Source: Candidatus Saccharimonadota bacterium (GTDB lineage Bacteria > Patescibacteriota > Saccharimonadia > Saccharimonadales > Saccharimonadaceae). Taken from it: DNA of 6,204 bases. Below the pieces are notes generated by a model. That model saw nothing but the letters and a program-made list of their open reading frames with translations, was not told where the DNA came from and ran no database searches. The translations under genes were made by a program, and so were the position numbers. Location: assembly GCA_002861585.1 (NCBI GenBank), contig PJQJ01000015.1:12140-18343 (forward strand), given 5' to 3'. Positions 1 to 5,230 of this stretch are shown here, piece by piece (position 1 is the stretch's first letter; each line of letters opens with the position of its first letter).

Positions 1-341
1 TGATCAAGATGATTGTAAACATTTGGATCATCAACAAAGTGTTTCGCAAGGTCTTTTAGATATGAGACCTTTTGGCGGGATAGGCCAATAGTTTTAATAG
101 CCTCATCGTCAAGCATGGCAATAATCTCTGGCTTAAATTCTGTCTCCGCTTGAAATCGTGTCGTTATTGCAGCTGCTGCCGCAACCGAGACTTGCTGACT
201 AATTATTGACGAGCAAAGAGCTGCGAAGAAATCAGTGTGATGTTCCCGTGGTGCCAGTTTTTGTGACTGAATTAAAACACCGAGTAATGGATCAAGATTA
301 CTCAGCTCTGTTTCAGCCTCTTTGATAAACGCTCTATCCAT
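1..341 (-). CDS. DNA-3-methyladenine glycosylase II-like (HhH-GPD family), N-terminal part, cut by window edge
   Basis: Base-excision repair glycosylase that would remove alkylated bases such as 3-methyladenine from DNA. I translated the minus strand from the ATG at 341: 113 residues remain open to the window edge, so the C-terminal half with the helix-hairpin-helix and catalytic Asp lies outside. The visible part matches the family well: residues 38-62 read FFAALCSSIISQQVSV followed by an Ala run and an Ile/Arg-containing helix (family pattern SIIxQQxSxxAAxxIxxR), and residues 86-99 read GLSRQKVSYLKDLA (family pattern GLSxxKxxYLxxLA). The start is well fixed: an in-frame TAA lies six codons upstream with no other start codon between. 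There is no SD; an extended -10 ends six bases before the ATG, so the mRNA may be leaderless. The alkA name fits the family, but subfamily (AlkA versus other HhH-GPD glycosylases) cannot be settled from half a protein. Confidence 0.8.
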   Translation of the reverse strand, partial: MDRAFIKEAETELSNLDPLLGVLIQSQKLAPREHHTDFFAALCSSIISQQVSVAAAAAITTRFQAETEFKPEIIAMLDDEAIKTIGLSRQKVSYLKDLAKHFVDDPNVYNHLD

Positions 342-347
342 ACAACC

Positions 348-356
348 AGCATAACA
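348..356 (-). promoter_or_regulatory. Extended -10 promoter element of the glycosylase gene
   Basis: On the minus strand the sequence TGTTATGCT forms an extended -10 (TG, one base, TATGCT). No good -35 is seen 16-18 bp upstream, where the sequence is the T-tract and stem of a terminator. A start about seven bases after the -10 would fall on the A of the ATG at 341, predicting a leaderless transcript. The element is inferred from sequence alone. Confidence 0.45.
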
Positions 357-369
357 AAGTTACCAACGC

Positions 370-394
370 AAAAACCCCGGTCTTACAACTGGGG
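370..394 (-). terminator. Intrinsic terminator upstream of the glycosylase gene
   Basis: Read on the minus strand: stem CCCCAGT, loop TGTAAG, stem ACCGGGG, then TTTTT (one G-T wobble in the stem). This is a classic rho-independent terminator for transcripts entering from the right on the minus strand. It insulates the glycosylase promoter from whatever crosses 395-610. Confidence 0.75.
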
Positions 395-402
395 CTGCTG
401 TG

Positions 403-420
403 TGGTGCACCCGGCAAGAT
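403..420 (-). repeat. Copy of the 3' end of tRNA-Arg
   Basis: These 18 bases match the 3' end of tRNA-Arg at 652-669 (CCA, discriminator, acceptor strand and part of the T-stem) at 17 of 18 positions, in the same orientation, 249 bp away. The rest of a tRNA is not convincingly present to the right: four acceptor bases and a possible D-stem can be placed at the correct distance, but the T-stem does not pair. As with the intact tRNA, a terminator follows it on the minus strand. It could be a decayed duplicate tRNA or an old integration-site copy. Confidence 0.6.
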
Positions 421-536
421 ATCGCTGACACTTCTTCGTTTCACTATCCTCGATCTTAGTATCTGTAGATGACGGGCAAGATATCACTGCGGTTTGCTAC
501 TAGCAAATCCTCGCTACTTTCGTTTAGACTTTTCTC
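413..536. repeat. Two degenerate ~62-bp direct repeat units
   Basis: GGCAAGATATCGCTG at 413-427 recurs as GGCAAGATATCACTG at 475-489 (14 of 15 identical, offset 62). ATCCTCG at 446-452 recurs at 507-513 (offset 61). The sequence between these anchors is diverged, and the positions of the CGTTT-containing blocks differ, so the duplication is old or rearranged. The first unit begins inside the tRNA 3'-end copy. No coding potential is evident. Confidence 0.45.
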
Positions 537-599
537 GTGTGCGAGCGCACTGCGAGAAGCCCTGCACTTCACGAACTTTCCGCTTCGCAGATAAGTTCG
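533..599. other. Two hairpins in the gene-free stretch 342-651
   Basis: First hairpin, 533-557: outer arms TCTCG and CGAGA, inner arms GTGC and GCAC around GAGC, with a small asymmetric internal loop. Second, 572-599: arms CGAACTT and AAGTTCG around a 14-base loop. Neither has a following T-run, so they are not terminators. No known RNA family (SRP RNA, tmRNA, RNase P) was recognised. Together with the neighbouring repeats and terminators they account for most of this gene-free interval. Confidence 0.4.
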
Positions 600-610
600 G
601 AGCTTGCCGA

Positions 611-648
611 CCAAAGAAAAAAGATGAGTGCAAAGACTCATCTTTTTT
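611..648 (-). terminator. Intrinsic terminator of tRNA-Arg, symmetric and possibly bidirectional
   Basis: A perfect inverted repeat spans 611-654 with 19-bp arms and a 6-base loop (630-635). Read on the minus strand the core is AGATGAGT, loop CTTTGC, ACTCATCT followed by TTTTTT, with a matching A-run on the other side. It starts directly after the tRNA CCA and would end the tRNA transcript. Because the A- and T-runs are symmetric, the structure also reads as a terminator on the plus strand. Confidence 0.85.
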
Positions 649-651
649 CTT

Positions 652-728
652 TGGTACACCCGGCAAGATTCGAACTTGCGACCACTTGGTTCGAAGCCAA
701 GTACTCTAATCCGCTGAGCTACGGGTGC
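652..728 (-). tRNA. tRNA-Arg (anticodon TCG)
   Basis: The minus strand folds into a full 77-base tRNA including an encoded CCA (652-654). Acceptor arms GCACCCG and CGGGTGT pair with a G-U at 1:72; the D-stem is GCTC/GAGT. The anticodon stem CTTGG/CCAAG encloses CTTCGAA, giving anticodon TCG (arginine, codon CGA and by wobble other CGN). The variable region is TGGTC, and the T-arm is GCAAG, TTCGAAT, CTTGC. The discriminator is A. A promoter sits just upstream and a terminator starts at the CCA, so it is a single-gene transcript. Confidence 0.95.
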
Positions 729-743
729 ATATGTGCGAAAGTT

Positions 744-771
744 ATTATAACAGATTGAAGCACCATTCCAA
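744..771 (-). promoter_or_regulatory. Promoter of tRNA-Arg
   Basis: On the minus strand: -35 TTGGAA (771-766), 16-bp spacer, -10 TATAAT (749-744) with a TG one base before it (extended -10). Transcription would begin near 737, about nine bases before the mature tRNA 5' end. Confidence 0.75.
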
Positions 772-820
772 ATGTAGAGTCCTAATGAGTATGAGATTTT
801 TTACAGACATCGAAGGACGC

Positions 821-855
821 TTACGTTTACACTTACCGTAGTGTTGCAAACGTAA
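821..855. repeat. Imperfect inverted repeat upstream of the 60-residue gene
   Basis: Arms TTACGTTT (821-828) and AAACGTAA (848-855) plus inner arms ACACT (829-833) and AGTGT (840-844), with a 3-base bulge TGC at 845-847 and a 6-base loop: thirteen base pairs in all. No T-run follows. It may be an operator or an RNA hairpin in the interval between the divergent tRNA and small gene. No clear promoter for the small gene was found between here and 922. Confidence 0.5.
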
Positions 856-922
856 TCCTAATGCCCAACCATCAGATATACCTGCTCCGTTTAGTAACTG
901 CTTAACATAACAGGAGGTATTA

Positions 923-1105
923 ATGAGAACATTACAAGGTGGAGCTGAGTTTCCCGAACGGCACGGCATCGATTTTGCTCTAACGTCAGACATAGCGGCG
1001 ACAGAAGTGTTCGTCACTCTATCTCCCGAAAGAAGACGCCTTCTCCTAACCGATGCCTGGCCGAATCTCGCCCGTATAGCCCTTAATGAAGTTAATCTCA
1101 ATTAA
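923..1105 (+). CDS. Hypothetical 60-residue protein
   Basis: I do not recognise this protein. The case for it being real is a textbook SD, AGGAGG at 912-917, five bases before the ATG, in a region otherwise free of genes. It is soluble-looking: no signal peptide or membrane segment, an acidic and polar N-terminal half, and a C-terminal half (residues 34-58) that reads as helical with an Arg-rich patch (PERRRLLLTDAWPNLARIAL). No Cys and a single Met. It ends in TAA 90 bases before murB, which has its own promoter, so it is probably monocistronic. The antisense open frame at 745-1101 lacks an SD and covers the tRNA promoter, so it is taken as a shadow. Confidence 0.6.
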   Translation: MRTLQGGAEFPERHGIDFALTSDIAATEVFVTLSPERRRLLLTDAWPNLARIALNEVNLN

Positions 1106-1177
1106 TATTTGATAGTCTCAGCAGTCTCCACTGCCTAGGATGTACGCGCCTATTAGCCGTCTTTTCCGACAAAGCTG

Positions 1178-1183
1178 TATAAT
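1178..1183 (+). promoter_or_regulatory. -10 element of murB
   Basis: A perfect TATAAT lies 12 bases before the murB ATG. The best -35 candidate (TTAGCC at 1153-1158, 19 bp away) is poor. Transcription would start around 1190, leaving a leader of about five or six bases with no room for an SD. A short hairpin (GCAGT, CTCC, ACTGC at 1121-1134) lies upstream without a T-run. Confidence 0.6.
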
Positions 1184-1195
1184 AGACCTACTATC

Positions 1196-2221
1196 ATGCA
1201 TATCCAGTACAATGTTCCACTGAATGAATTTTCAACTATGCATCTTGGCGGCAATGCCAAGCAGCTTATTATTATCTCAAGCAAAGATGAATTGCTACAA
1301 GCCATCATGCATGCCCAAGCCGAAAAGCTCCCGCTATTTGTCATGGGCGGTGGCAGCAACATGATCGTCCGGGATGAAGGTTTTGACGGTCTTGTTATCG
1401 TTAACCGGATTCCTGGCTTCAATATTGACGGCGAAGATGAAAATCACGTGACAATCAAAATTGGTGCCGGCGAAAATTGGGATGATATTGTTGCTCGCTG
1501 CGTTGATATGAACCTTAGCGGCATTGAAGCAATGTCGCTCATTCCTGGTACAACCGGTGCAACTCCCGTGCAGAATGTTGGTGCCTACGGACAAGAAATC
1601 GCCGATACGCTTGTTGAAGTGGAGGCATACGATATCCTCACCTTCGGTTTTGTCCGCTTACTGAAAGAGGAGTGCCAATTCTCATATAGGAACAGCATTT
1701 TCAAAGCGACAGCTGATCGTCGTTATATCATAACCGGTATTACTATAGACCTTAAAAAGGCTCGTCCTCAACCACCGTTTTACGGCAGCCTGCAAAAATA
1801 CTTTGAAGATAACGGAGTAGATCCAAATAATGTATCCCCTGCTGATGTTCGTAAAGCGGTTATTGCTATTCGAACAAGCAAATTGCCTGATCCAAAAGTA
1901 ATCTTCAATACGGGATCGTTTTTCAAAAACCCTATTGTCGATGCTACTACCGCACAACGACTACTGGATAAATATCCTAATATGCCAAACTTTCCCGGCA
2001 AAGATGGCCACGTTAAGCTAGCAGCTGGCTGGTTAATTGAGCAGTCAGGTCTAAAGGGATACGCGAAATACGGTATGAAGACGTACGAACAAAACGCCCT
2101 CGTTCTCGTAAACGACGGCGCTTCGTCCTACGCTGATCTTGCTGCGTTTCGCGATGAAATTATCTCTATCGTCGAGCAAAAGTTCGGCGTTACTCTTGAG
2201 CAAGAGCCCGAGCTACTGTAG
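1196..2221 (+). CDS. murB: UDP-N-acetylenolpyruvoylglucosamine reductase (MurB, type I)
   Basis: Cytoplasmic FAD enzyme that reduces UDP-GlcNAc-enolpyruvate with NADPH to UDP-MurNAc, the second committed step of peptidoglycan synthesis. All the family landmarks are present in order: the N-terminal NxPLNEFSTMHLGG block (residues 6-19), FAD pyrophosphate-binding GGGSNMIV (51-58), IPGTTGATPVQNVGAYGQEI (116-135), CQFSYRNSIFK (160-170) with the catalytic-region Arg165, NTGSFFKNP (238-246) with Ser241, the proton donor to the flavin intermediate, LAAGWLIEQSGLKG (275-288), and a C-terminal LEQEPELL with Glu337 aligned to the catalytic Glu. The YRNS and C-terminal Glu arrangement marks the E. coli-like type I form. 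Length 341 fits. The first ATG is chosen because it just precedes the conserved block; there is no SD, and the promoter position suggests a near-leaderless mRNA. The end overlaps the convergent glyA by 9 bp. Confidence 0.96.
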   Translation: MHIQYNVPLNEFSTMHLGGNAKQLIIISSKDELLQAIMHAQAEKLPLFVMGGGSNMIVRDEGFDGLVIVNRIPGFNIDGEDENHVTIKIGAGENWDDIVARCVDMNLSGIEAMSLIPGTTGATPVQNVGAYGQEIADTLVEVEAYDILTFGFVRLLKEECQFSYRNSIFKATADRRYIITGITIDLKKARPQPPFYGSLQKYFEDNGVDPNNVSPADVRKAVIAIRTSKLPDPKVIFNTGSFFKNPIVDATTAQRLLDKYPNMPNFPGKDGHVKLAAGWLIEQSGLKGYAKYGMKTYEQNALVLVNDGASSYADLAAFRDEIISIVEQKFGVTLEQEPELL

Positions 2222-3499
2222 AGGTGCTCGACTTGGCAGTGGAAACTCTCTCGCAAACGATGCAACATCGGCTGCTATTGATTCTAGCGCCTTTTGATCA
2301 TCCCGCTTTTTGATAGTGGTAACTATCCATTCTGCAAGCTGAACCATCTCAGCTTCCTTGAGGCCTCGGGTTGTAATAGCTGGCGTTCCCAAGCGAATAC
2401 CACTTGGTCGAAATGGCGGTAGTGTGTCGTTGGCGACGGCATTTTTATTTGCGTTTAATCCTACCGCATCAAGCGCTTCACTTGCCTCTGCGCCATCTAT
2501 CTCGAAACTCTTCATAACGTCTATTAGCATTAGATGATTGTCAGTACCGTTGGTGACCAGCTTGCAACCGCGCTTCATAAGCTCGTCGGCCAACACTTTG
2601 GCATTTTTAAGCACTTGCTGTGCGTACTGCTGAAACTCCGGTGTATCGGCCTCGCCAAATGCAACTGCTTTTGCCGCAATTGTATGCATATGCGGACCAC
2701 CTTGTAAGCCTGGAAATACTGTTCGATCAATCAGGGTTGGAATATTTTCAATTGTCTTCTCTGGTGCCTTAAGCGGACTGCTAACTGTCCCTCGACTAAG
2801 CACCATACCACCGCGTGGACCACGAAGTGTCTTATGCGTCGTCGTGGTTATAACATGAAAACCAGCGTCAAATGGATTCTTCAGAGCCTTACCGGCGATA
2901 AGACCTGCAATATGCGCCATGTCTGCCATCAATAACGCACCCGTCTCTTGACCTATACGAGCGAATGCTTCGTAGTCGAGTTCACGCGGGTAGGCACTAA
3001 AACCAGCAAGAATAATCTTTGGCTTATGTTCCTTAGCTAAATCGTAGAGCTGATCGTAATCGATCTCACCTGTTTCAATATCCTTCATACCGTAGCGAAC
3101 AAAGTTATAAAGCTTCGCCATCTGAGTAACAGGAGCACCGTGCGTTAAGTGACCACCATGGCCTAAGTCCATTGCTAACACCGTATCACCTGGTTCAAGC
3201 CAAGCGCCGTAAACGGCTTCATTAGCAGGTGCGCCTGAATGTGGCTGCACGTTTGCATGGTCTGCTCCAAACAGTTTCTTTGCCCTATCAATTGCAAGTT
3301 GCTCAACAACATCGGTAAACTCTTGCCCGCCGTAATAGCGCTTTTTTGGATAACCTTCCGAATATTTATTCGTAAAGATGCTACCAAGTGCGGCTAAAAC
3401 ATCATCACTCACATAATTTTCGGATGGTATAAGTTCCAATCCACTGCGTTGACGTTCATATTCTTTGGCAATAAGCTCTGAAATTACAGTATCTTTCAT
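2213..3499 (-). CDS. glyA: Serine hydroxymethyltransferase
   Basis: PLP-dependent cytoplasmic enzyme interconverting serine plus tetrahydrofolate with glycine plus 5,10-methylene-tetrahydrofolate. Landmarks: LELIPSENYVS (21-31) with the Glu of the folate/substrate site at 27, YSEGYPKKRYYGG (46-58), HSGAPANEAVYG (87-98), GHGGHLTHG (113-121) with the His that stacks on PLP, MADMAHIAGL (191-200) with Asp193 holding the PLP nitrogen, TTTTHKTLRGPRGG (218-231) with Lys223 as the Schiff-base lysine, FPGLQGGPHMH (262-272), and SGIRLGTPAITTRG (366-379) with the carboxylate-binding Arg369. At 428 residues it is slightly longer than the E. coli enzyme, in part from an extra segment around 240-258 before the FPG motif. 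It has a strong SD (AGGAGG, four bases from the ATG) and its own promoter. It diverges from murA and converges with murB. Confidence 0.97.
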   Translation of the reverse strand: MKDTVISELIAKEYERQRSGLELIPSENYVSDDVLAALGSIFTNKYSEGYPKKRYYGGQEFTDVVEQLAIDRAKKLFGADHANVQPHSGAPANEAVYGAWLEPGDTVLAMDLGHGGHLTHGAPVTQMAKLYNFVRYGMKDIETGEIDYDQLYDLAKEHKPKIILAGFSAYPRELDYEAFARIGQETGALLMADMAHIAGLIAGKALKNPFDAGFHVITTTTHKTLRGPRGGMVLSRGTVSSPLKAPEKTIENIPTLIDRTVFPGLQGGPHMHTIAAKAVAFGEADTPEFQQYAQQVLKNAKVLADELMKRGCKLVTNGTDNHLMLIDVMKSFEIDGAEASEALDAVGLNANKNAVANDTLPPFRPSGIRLGTPAITTRGLKEAEMVQLAEWIVTTIKKRDDQKALESIAADVASFAREFPLPSRAPLQ

Positions 3500-3502
3500 G
3501 TA

Positions 3503-3535
3503 CCCTCCTGTCCTGCATTATTGCTCATTATTATA
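3503..3535 (-). promoter_or_regulatory. glyA -10 element and Shine-Dalgarno site
   Basis: On the minus strand TATAAT (3535-3530) is followed by a short leader and the SD AGGAGGG (3509-3503). The -35 at normal spacing is weak (TTCAAG-like). Its expected position falls on the -35 region of the divergent murA promoter, so the two promoters share DNA. Confidence 0.65.
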
Positions 3536-3555
3536 ACCTATTTTGACAAAAGAAC

Positions 3556-3583
3556 TTGAAAAATATCTAATATGATATAAAAT
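3556..3583 (+). promoter_or_regulatory. Promoter of the HTH-MurA gene, with a dyad in the spacer
   Basis: TTGAAA (3556-3561), 16-bp spacer, TAAAAT (3578-3583). Transcription would begin around 3590, only two or three bases before the ATG at 3593, and no SD is present, so the mRNA is probably leaderless. An alternative is TTGACA (3543-3548) with TAATAT (3568-3573) at 19 bp. A dyad ATATC-6-GATAT (3563-3567 and 3574-3578) fills the spacer and could be an operator, although the region is AT-rich enough for chance. Confidence 0.5.
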
Positions 3584-3592
3584 ACAACTATT

Positions 3593-5119
3593 ATGTCTAT
3601 TGATTACAAAGTGAAGATCGGTAAATTGATTCAACAAACCCGCACCCATCGCGGGATGACTCAGTCTCAGCTGGCAAAAGAACTTAATACCAGCCAGAGT
3701 GCTATCAACCGCATCGAAAGAGGTGGTCAAAACGTCTCTCTTGAAATGCTTGCCCGTATTAGCGAAGTTCTCTCTAGTGAAATCGTATCTCTTAACAAAT
3801 CTGGTGCCAACAATCTGCGTGTCAAAGGTGGCAAACAGCTGCACGGTGAAATAGCCGTAAACACCTCTAAGAACGCTGCTGTCGGTCTACTCTGCGCCAG
3901 CCTCATCAATAAAGGTACCACTACTCTTCGCCGCGTCGCCAGGATCGAAGAGGTTAACCGCATTATCGAAGTCCTAAGTAGCATCGGTGTTCGCACTAGA
4001 TGGATCGATGGTACCAACGACCTCGAAATCACTCCGCCTGCACGCCTAAAACTAGAGCAGATGGACATCGAAGCTGCAATGCGTACTCGTACCGTCATTA
4101 TGTTCCTCGGCCCACTTCTGCACCAATACTCATCATTCAAGATTCCTTTTGCCGGTGGTTGTAACCTTGGCACCCGAACCATCGAACCACACTTGCAGGC
4201 GCTGCGCTACTTTGGAATGGACGTCACGGCAACGAGCAGTGATTACGAAGTACGTGTAAAAAAGAAGGTGCCAGAGCGCGCCATAGTGCTCACGGAACGT
4301 GGTGACACAGTCAGTGAAAACGCTATTATGGCTGCCGCTATGTCTCCTGGCGTTACTACTATCCGCAACATCAGTCCGAACTATATGGTTCAGGATGTCT
4401 GCTTCTACTTGGAAAAACTGGGTGTCCGCATAGACGGCATCGGTACTACCGTACTTACAATTCATGGACAACCAAATATTAAGAAAGACGTTGAATACTT
4501 CCCTTCTGAAGATCCAATTGAAGCAATGAGCTTTATCGCAGCGGCTGTTGTTACTCGATCGGAAATCACAATCAAACGTGCACCTATTGAATTTTTAGAG
4601 CTAGAGTTAGCAACACTCGAGCAGATGGGTCTAAAATATAATTTGACCGATGAATACCCTGCACGTAACGGTAGGACTCGACTTGTTGACGTTACTGTTA
4701 AAAAGTCAGATCTAGTAGCACCTAAGGACAAATTGCACGCGCAGTCCTTCCCGTTCATCAATATGGACAATCTGCCATTCTTAGGTCTTATCGCTACGGT
4801 TGCGAAAGGTCGTACTCTGGTGCACGACTGGTCCTACGAAAACCGAGCTATTTACTTTACCGAGCTATCAAAACTAAATGCAAAGATTGAATTGCTCGAT
4901 CCGCACCGCGTCTATATTGAAGGTCCAACAAAATGGAAGGCAGCTGATGTTGTTGCTCCACCAGCACTTCGCCCAACCGTTGTGGTACTGCTTGCAATGC
5001 TTGCAGCTCCTGGCACATCAATCCTGCGCAATGTTTACCAGATTGACCGCGGCTATGAAGCCCTGGCTGAACGCCTTAATACCCTCGGTGCTAATATAGA
5101 GACTTTCCGCGAAATCTAA
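3593..5119 (+). CDS. murA: MurA-like UDP-GlcNAc 1-carboxyvinyltransferase with N-terminal XRE helix-turn-helix
   Basis: Transfers enolpyruvate from PEP to UDP-GlcNAc, the first committed step of peptidoglycan synthesis, in the cytoplasm. Residues 1-70 form a Cro/C1-type HTH: IGKLIQQTRTHRGMTQSQLA, then the recognition helix SQSAINRIERGG and the closing helix SLEMLARISEVLS. Residues 74-508 are an EPSP-synthase-fold MurA domain: SKNAAV with Lys93 at the place of E. coli Lys22, FLGPLL (171-176), the active loop IPFAGGCNLGTRTIEPHLQAL with Cys190 matching the PEP- and fosfomycin-reactive Cys115, EDPIEAMSFIAAA with Asp307 at the place of Asp305, YENRAIYFTELSKLNA (415-430) and a C-terminal RGYEALAERLNTLGA. 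At 508 residues it exceeds the usual ~420 by the HTH. Odd points: GxRPVD is GTRTIE, and the near-universal PTDMQ stretch reads FINMDNLPF. The frame is continuous, so the fusion is not a frameshift artefact. It could be a MurA paralogue rather than the main MurA. Confidence 0.88.
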   Translation: MSIDYKVKIGKLIQQTRTHRGMTQSQLAKELNTSQSAINRIERGGQNVSLEMLARISEVLSSEIVSLNKSGANNLRVKGGKQLHGEIAVNTSKNAAVGLLCASLINKGTTTLRRVARIEEVNRIIEVLSSIGVRTRWIDGTNDLEITPPARLKLEQMDIEAAMRTRTVIMFLGPLLHQYSSFKIPFAGGCNLGTRTIEPHLQALRYFGMDVTATSSDYEVRVKKKVPERAIVLTERGDTVSENAIMAAAMSPGVTTIRNISPNYMVQDVCFYLEKLGVRIDGIGTTVLTIHGQPNIKKDVEYFPSEDPIEAMSFIAAAVVTRSEITIKRAPIEFLELELATLEQMGLKYNLTDEYPARNGRTRLVDVTVKKSDLVAPKDKLHAQSFPFINMDNLPFLGLIATVAKGRTLVHDWSYENRAIYFTELSKLNAKIELLDPHRVYIEGPTKWKAADVVAPPALRPTVVVLLAMLAAPGTSILRNVYQIDRGYEALAERLNTLGANIETFREI

Positions 5120-5141
5120 GAAGCGTAGAGCTTATCCATCA

Positions 5142-5170
5142 TTGACAAATAGCTTATTTTTTGGTATAAT
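5142..5170 (+). promoter_or_regulatory. Consensus sigma-70-type promoter of the ROK gene
   Basis: TTGACA (5142-5147), exactly 17 bp, TATAAT (5165-5170): a full match to the housekeeping consensus. Start expected near 5177. It begins 22 bases after the murA stop, with no convincing terminator between, so murA read-through may also reach the gene. Confidence 0.88.
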
Positions 5171-5180
5171 CTTGTTTAGA

Positions 5181-5203
5181 TTCTAGCTCACCGTGAGCTG
5201 GAG
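5181..5203 (+). promoter_or_regulatory. 5' leader stem-loop / 15-bp palindrome
   Basis: AGCTCAC (5185-5191), one base, GTGAGCT (5193-5199) is a perfect 7-1-7 palindrome. As RNA it extends outwards through a U-G wobble and two or three further pairs, giving about nine pairs around the loop ACCGU. It lies a few bases from the predicted transcript start, consistent with an mRNA-stabilising hairpin or a repressor operator. Confidence 0.55.
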
Positions 5204-5216
5204 TGGATAACCCTGG

Positions 5217-5227
5217 AAGGGGTGATC
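5217..5227 (+). promoter_or_regulatory. Extended Shine-Dalgarno site that decides the ROK start
   Basis: AAGGGGTGATC is one base short of AAGGAGGTGATC, the full complement of the conserved bacterial 16S rRNA 3' end. AAGGGG is eight bases from the GTG at 5231. The other in-frame GTG at 5222 lies inside the site and has no useful spacing, so 5231 is preferred. Confidence 0.7.
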
Positions 5228-5230
5228 GAC

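Noticed and set aside
403..669. CRISPR array or a 249-bp inserted element between the tRNA 3'-end copies
   Set aside because: Repeats are too few and diverged, spacing is irregular for CRISPR, and the interval holds no integrase, transposase or gene.
456..758. Open frames on both strands across the tRNA-Arg and its terminator (for example 494-709 and 537-758 on +, 456-659 on -)
   Set aside because: Their C-terminal residues are simply translated tRNA and terminator hairpin; no SD and no family similarity.
745..1101. 118-codon frame on the minus strand
   Set aside because: Antisense to the small gene with a clear SD, itself without an SD, and it runs into the tRNA promoter; composition is basic and low-complexity.
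2258..2270. CGATG-CAA-CATCG hairpin as a terminator for murB
   Set aside because: Short stem inside the glyA coding region with no T-run.
3593..3802. HTH segment as a separate small gene with a frameshifted murA
   Set aside because: The frame is continuous from HTH into the MurA domain with no stop, and no second start with an SD precedes the MurA part.
5120..5161. Terminator after murA
   Set aside because: Only an AAATA/TATTT hairpin and a 4-bp AAGC/GCTT stem can be formed; no GC-rich stem precedes the T-run, which is the promoter spacer.
5222..5224. GTG at 5222 as start of the ROK protein
   Set aside because: It lies inside the SD sequence, leaving no spacing; GTG 5231 has ideal spacing and still precedes the phosphate loop. 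It remains possible but less likely.
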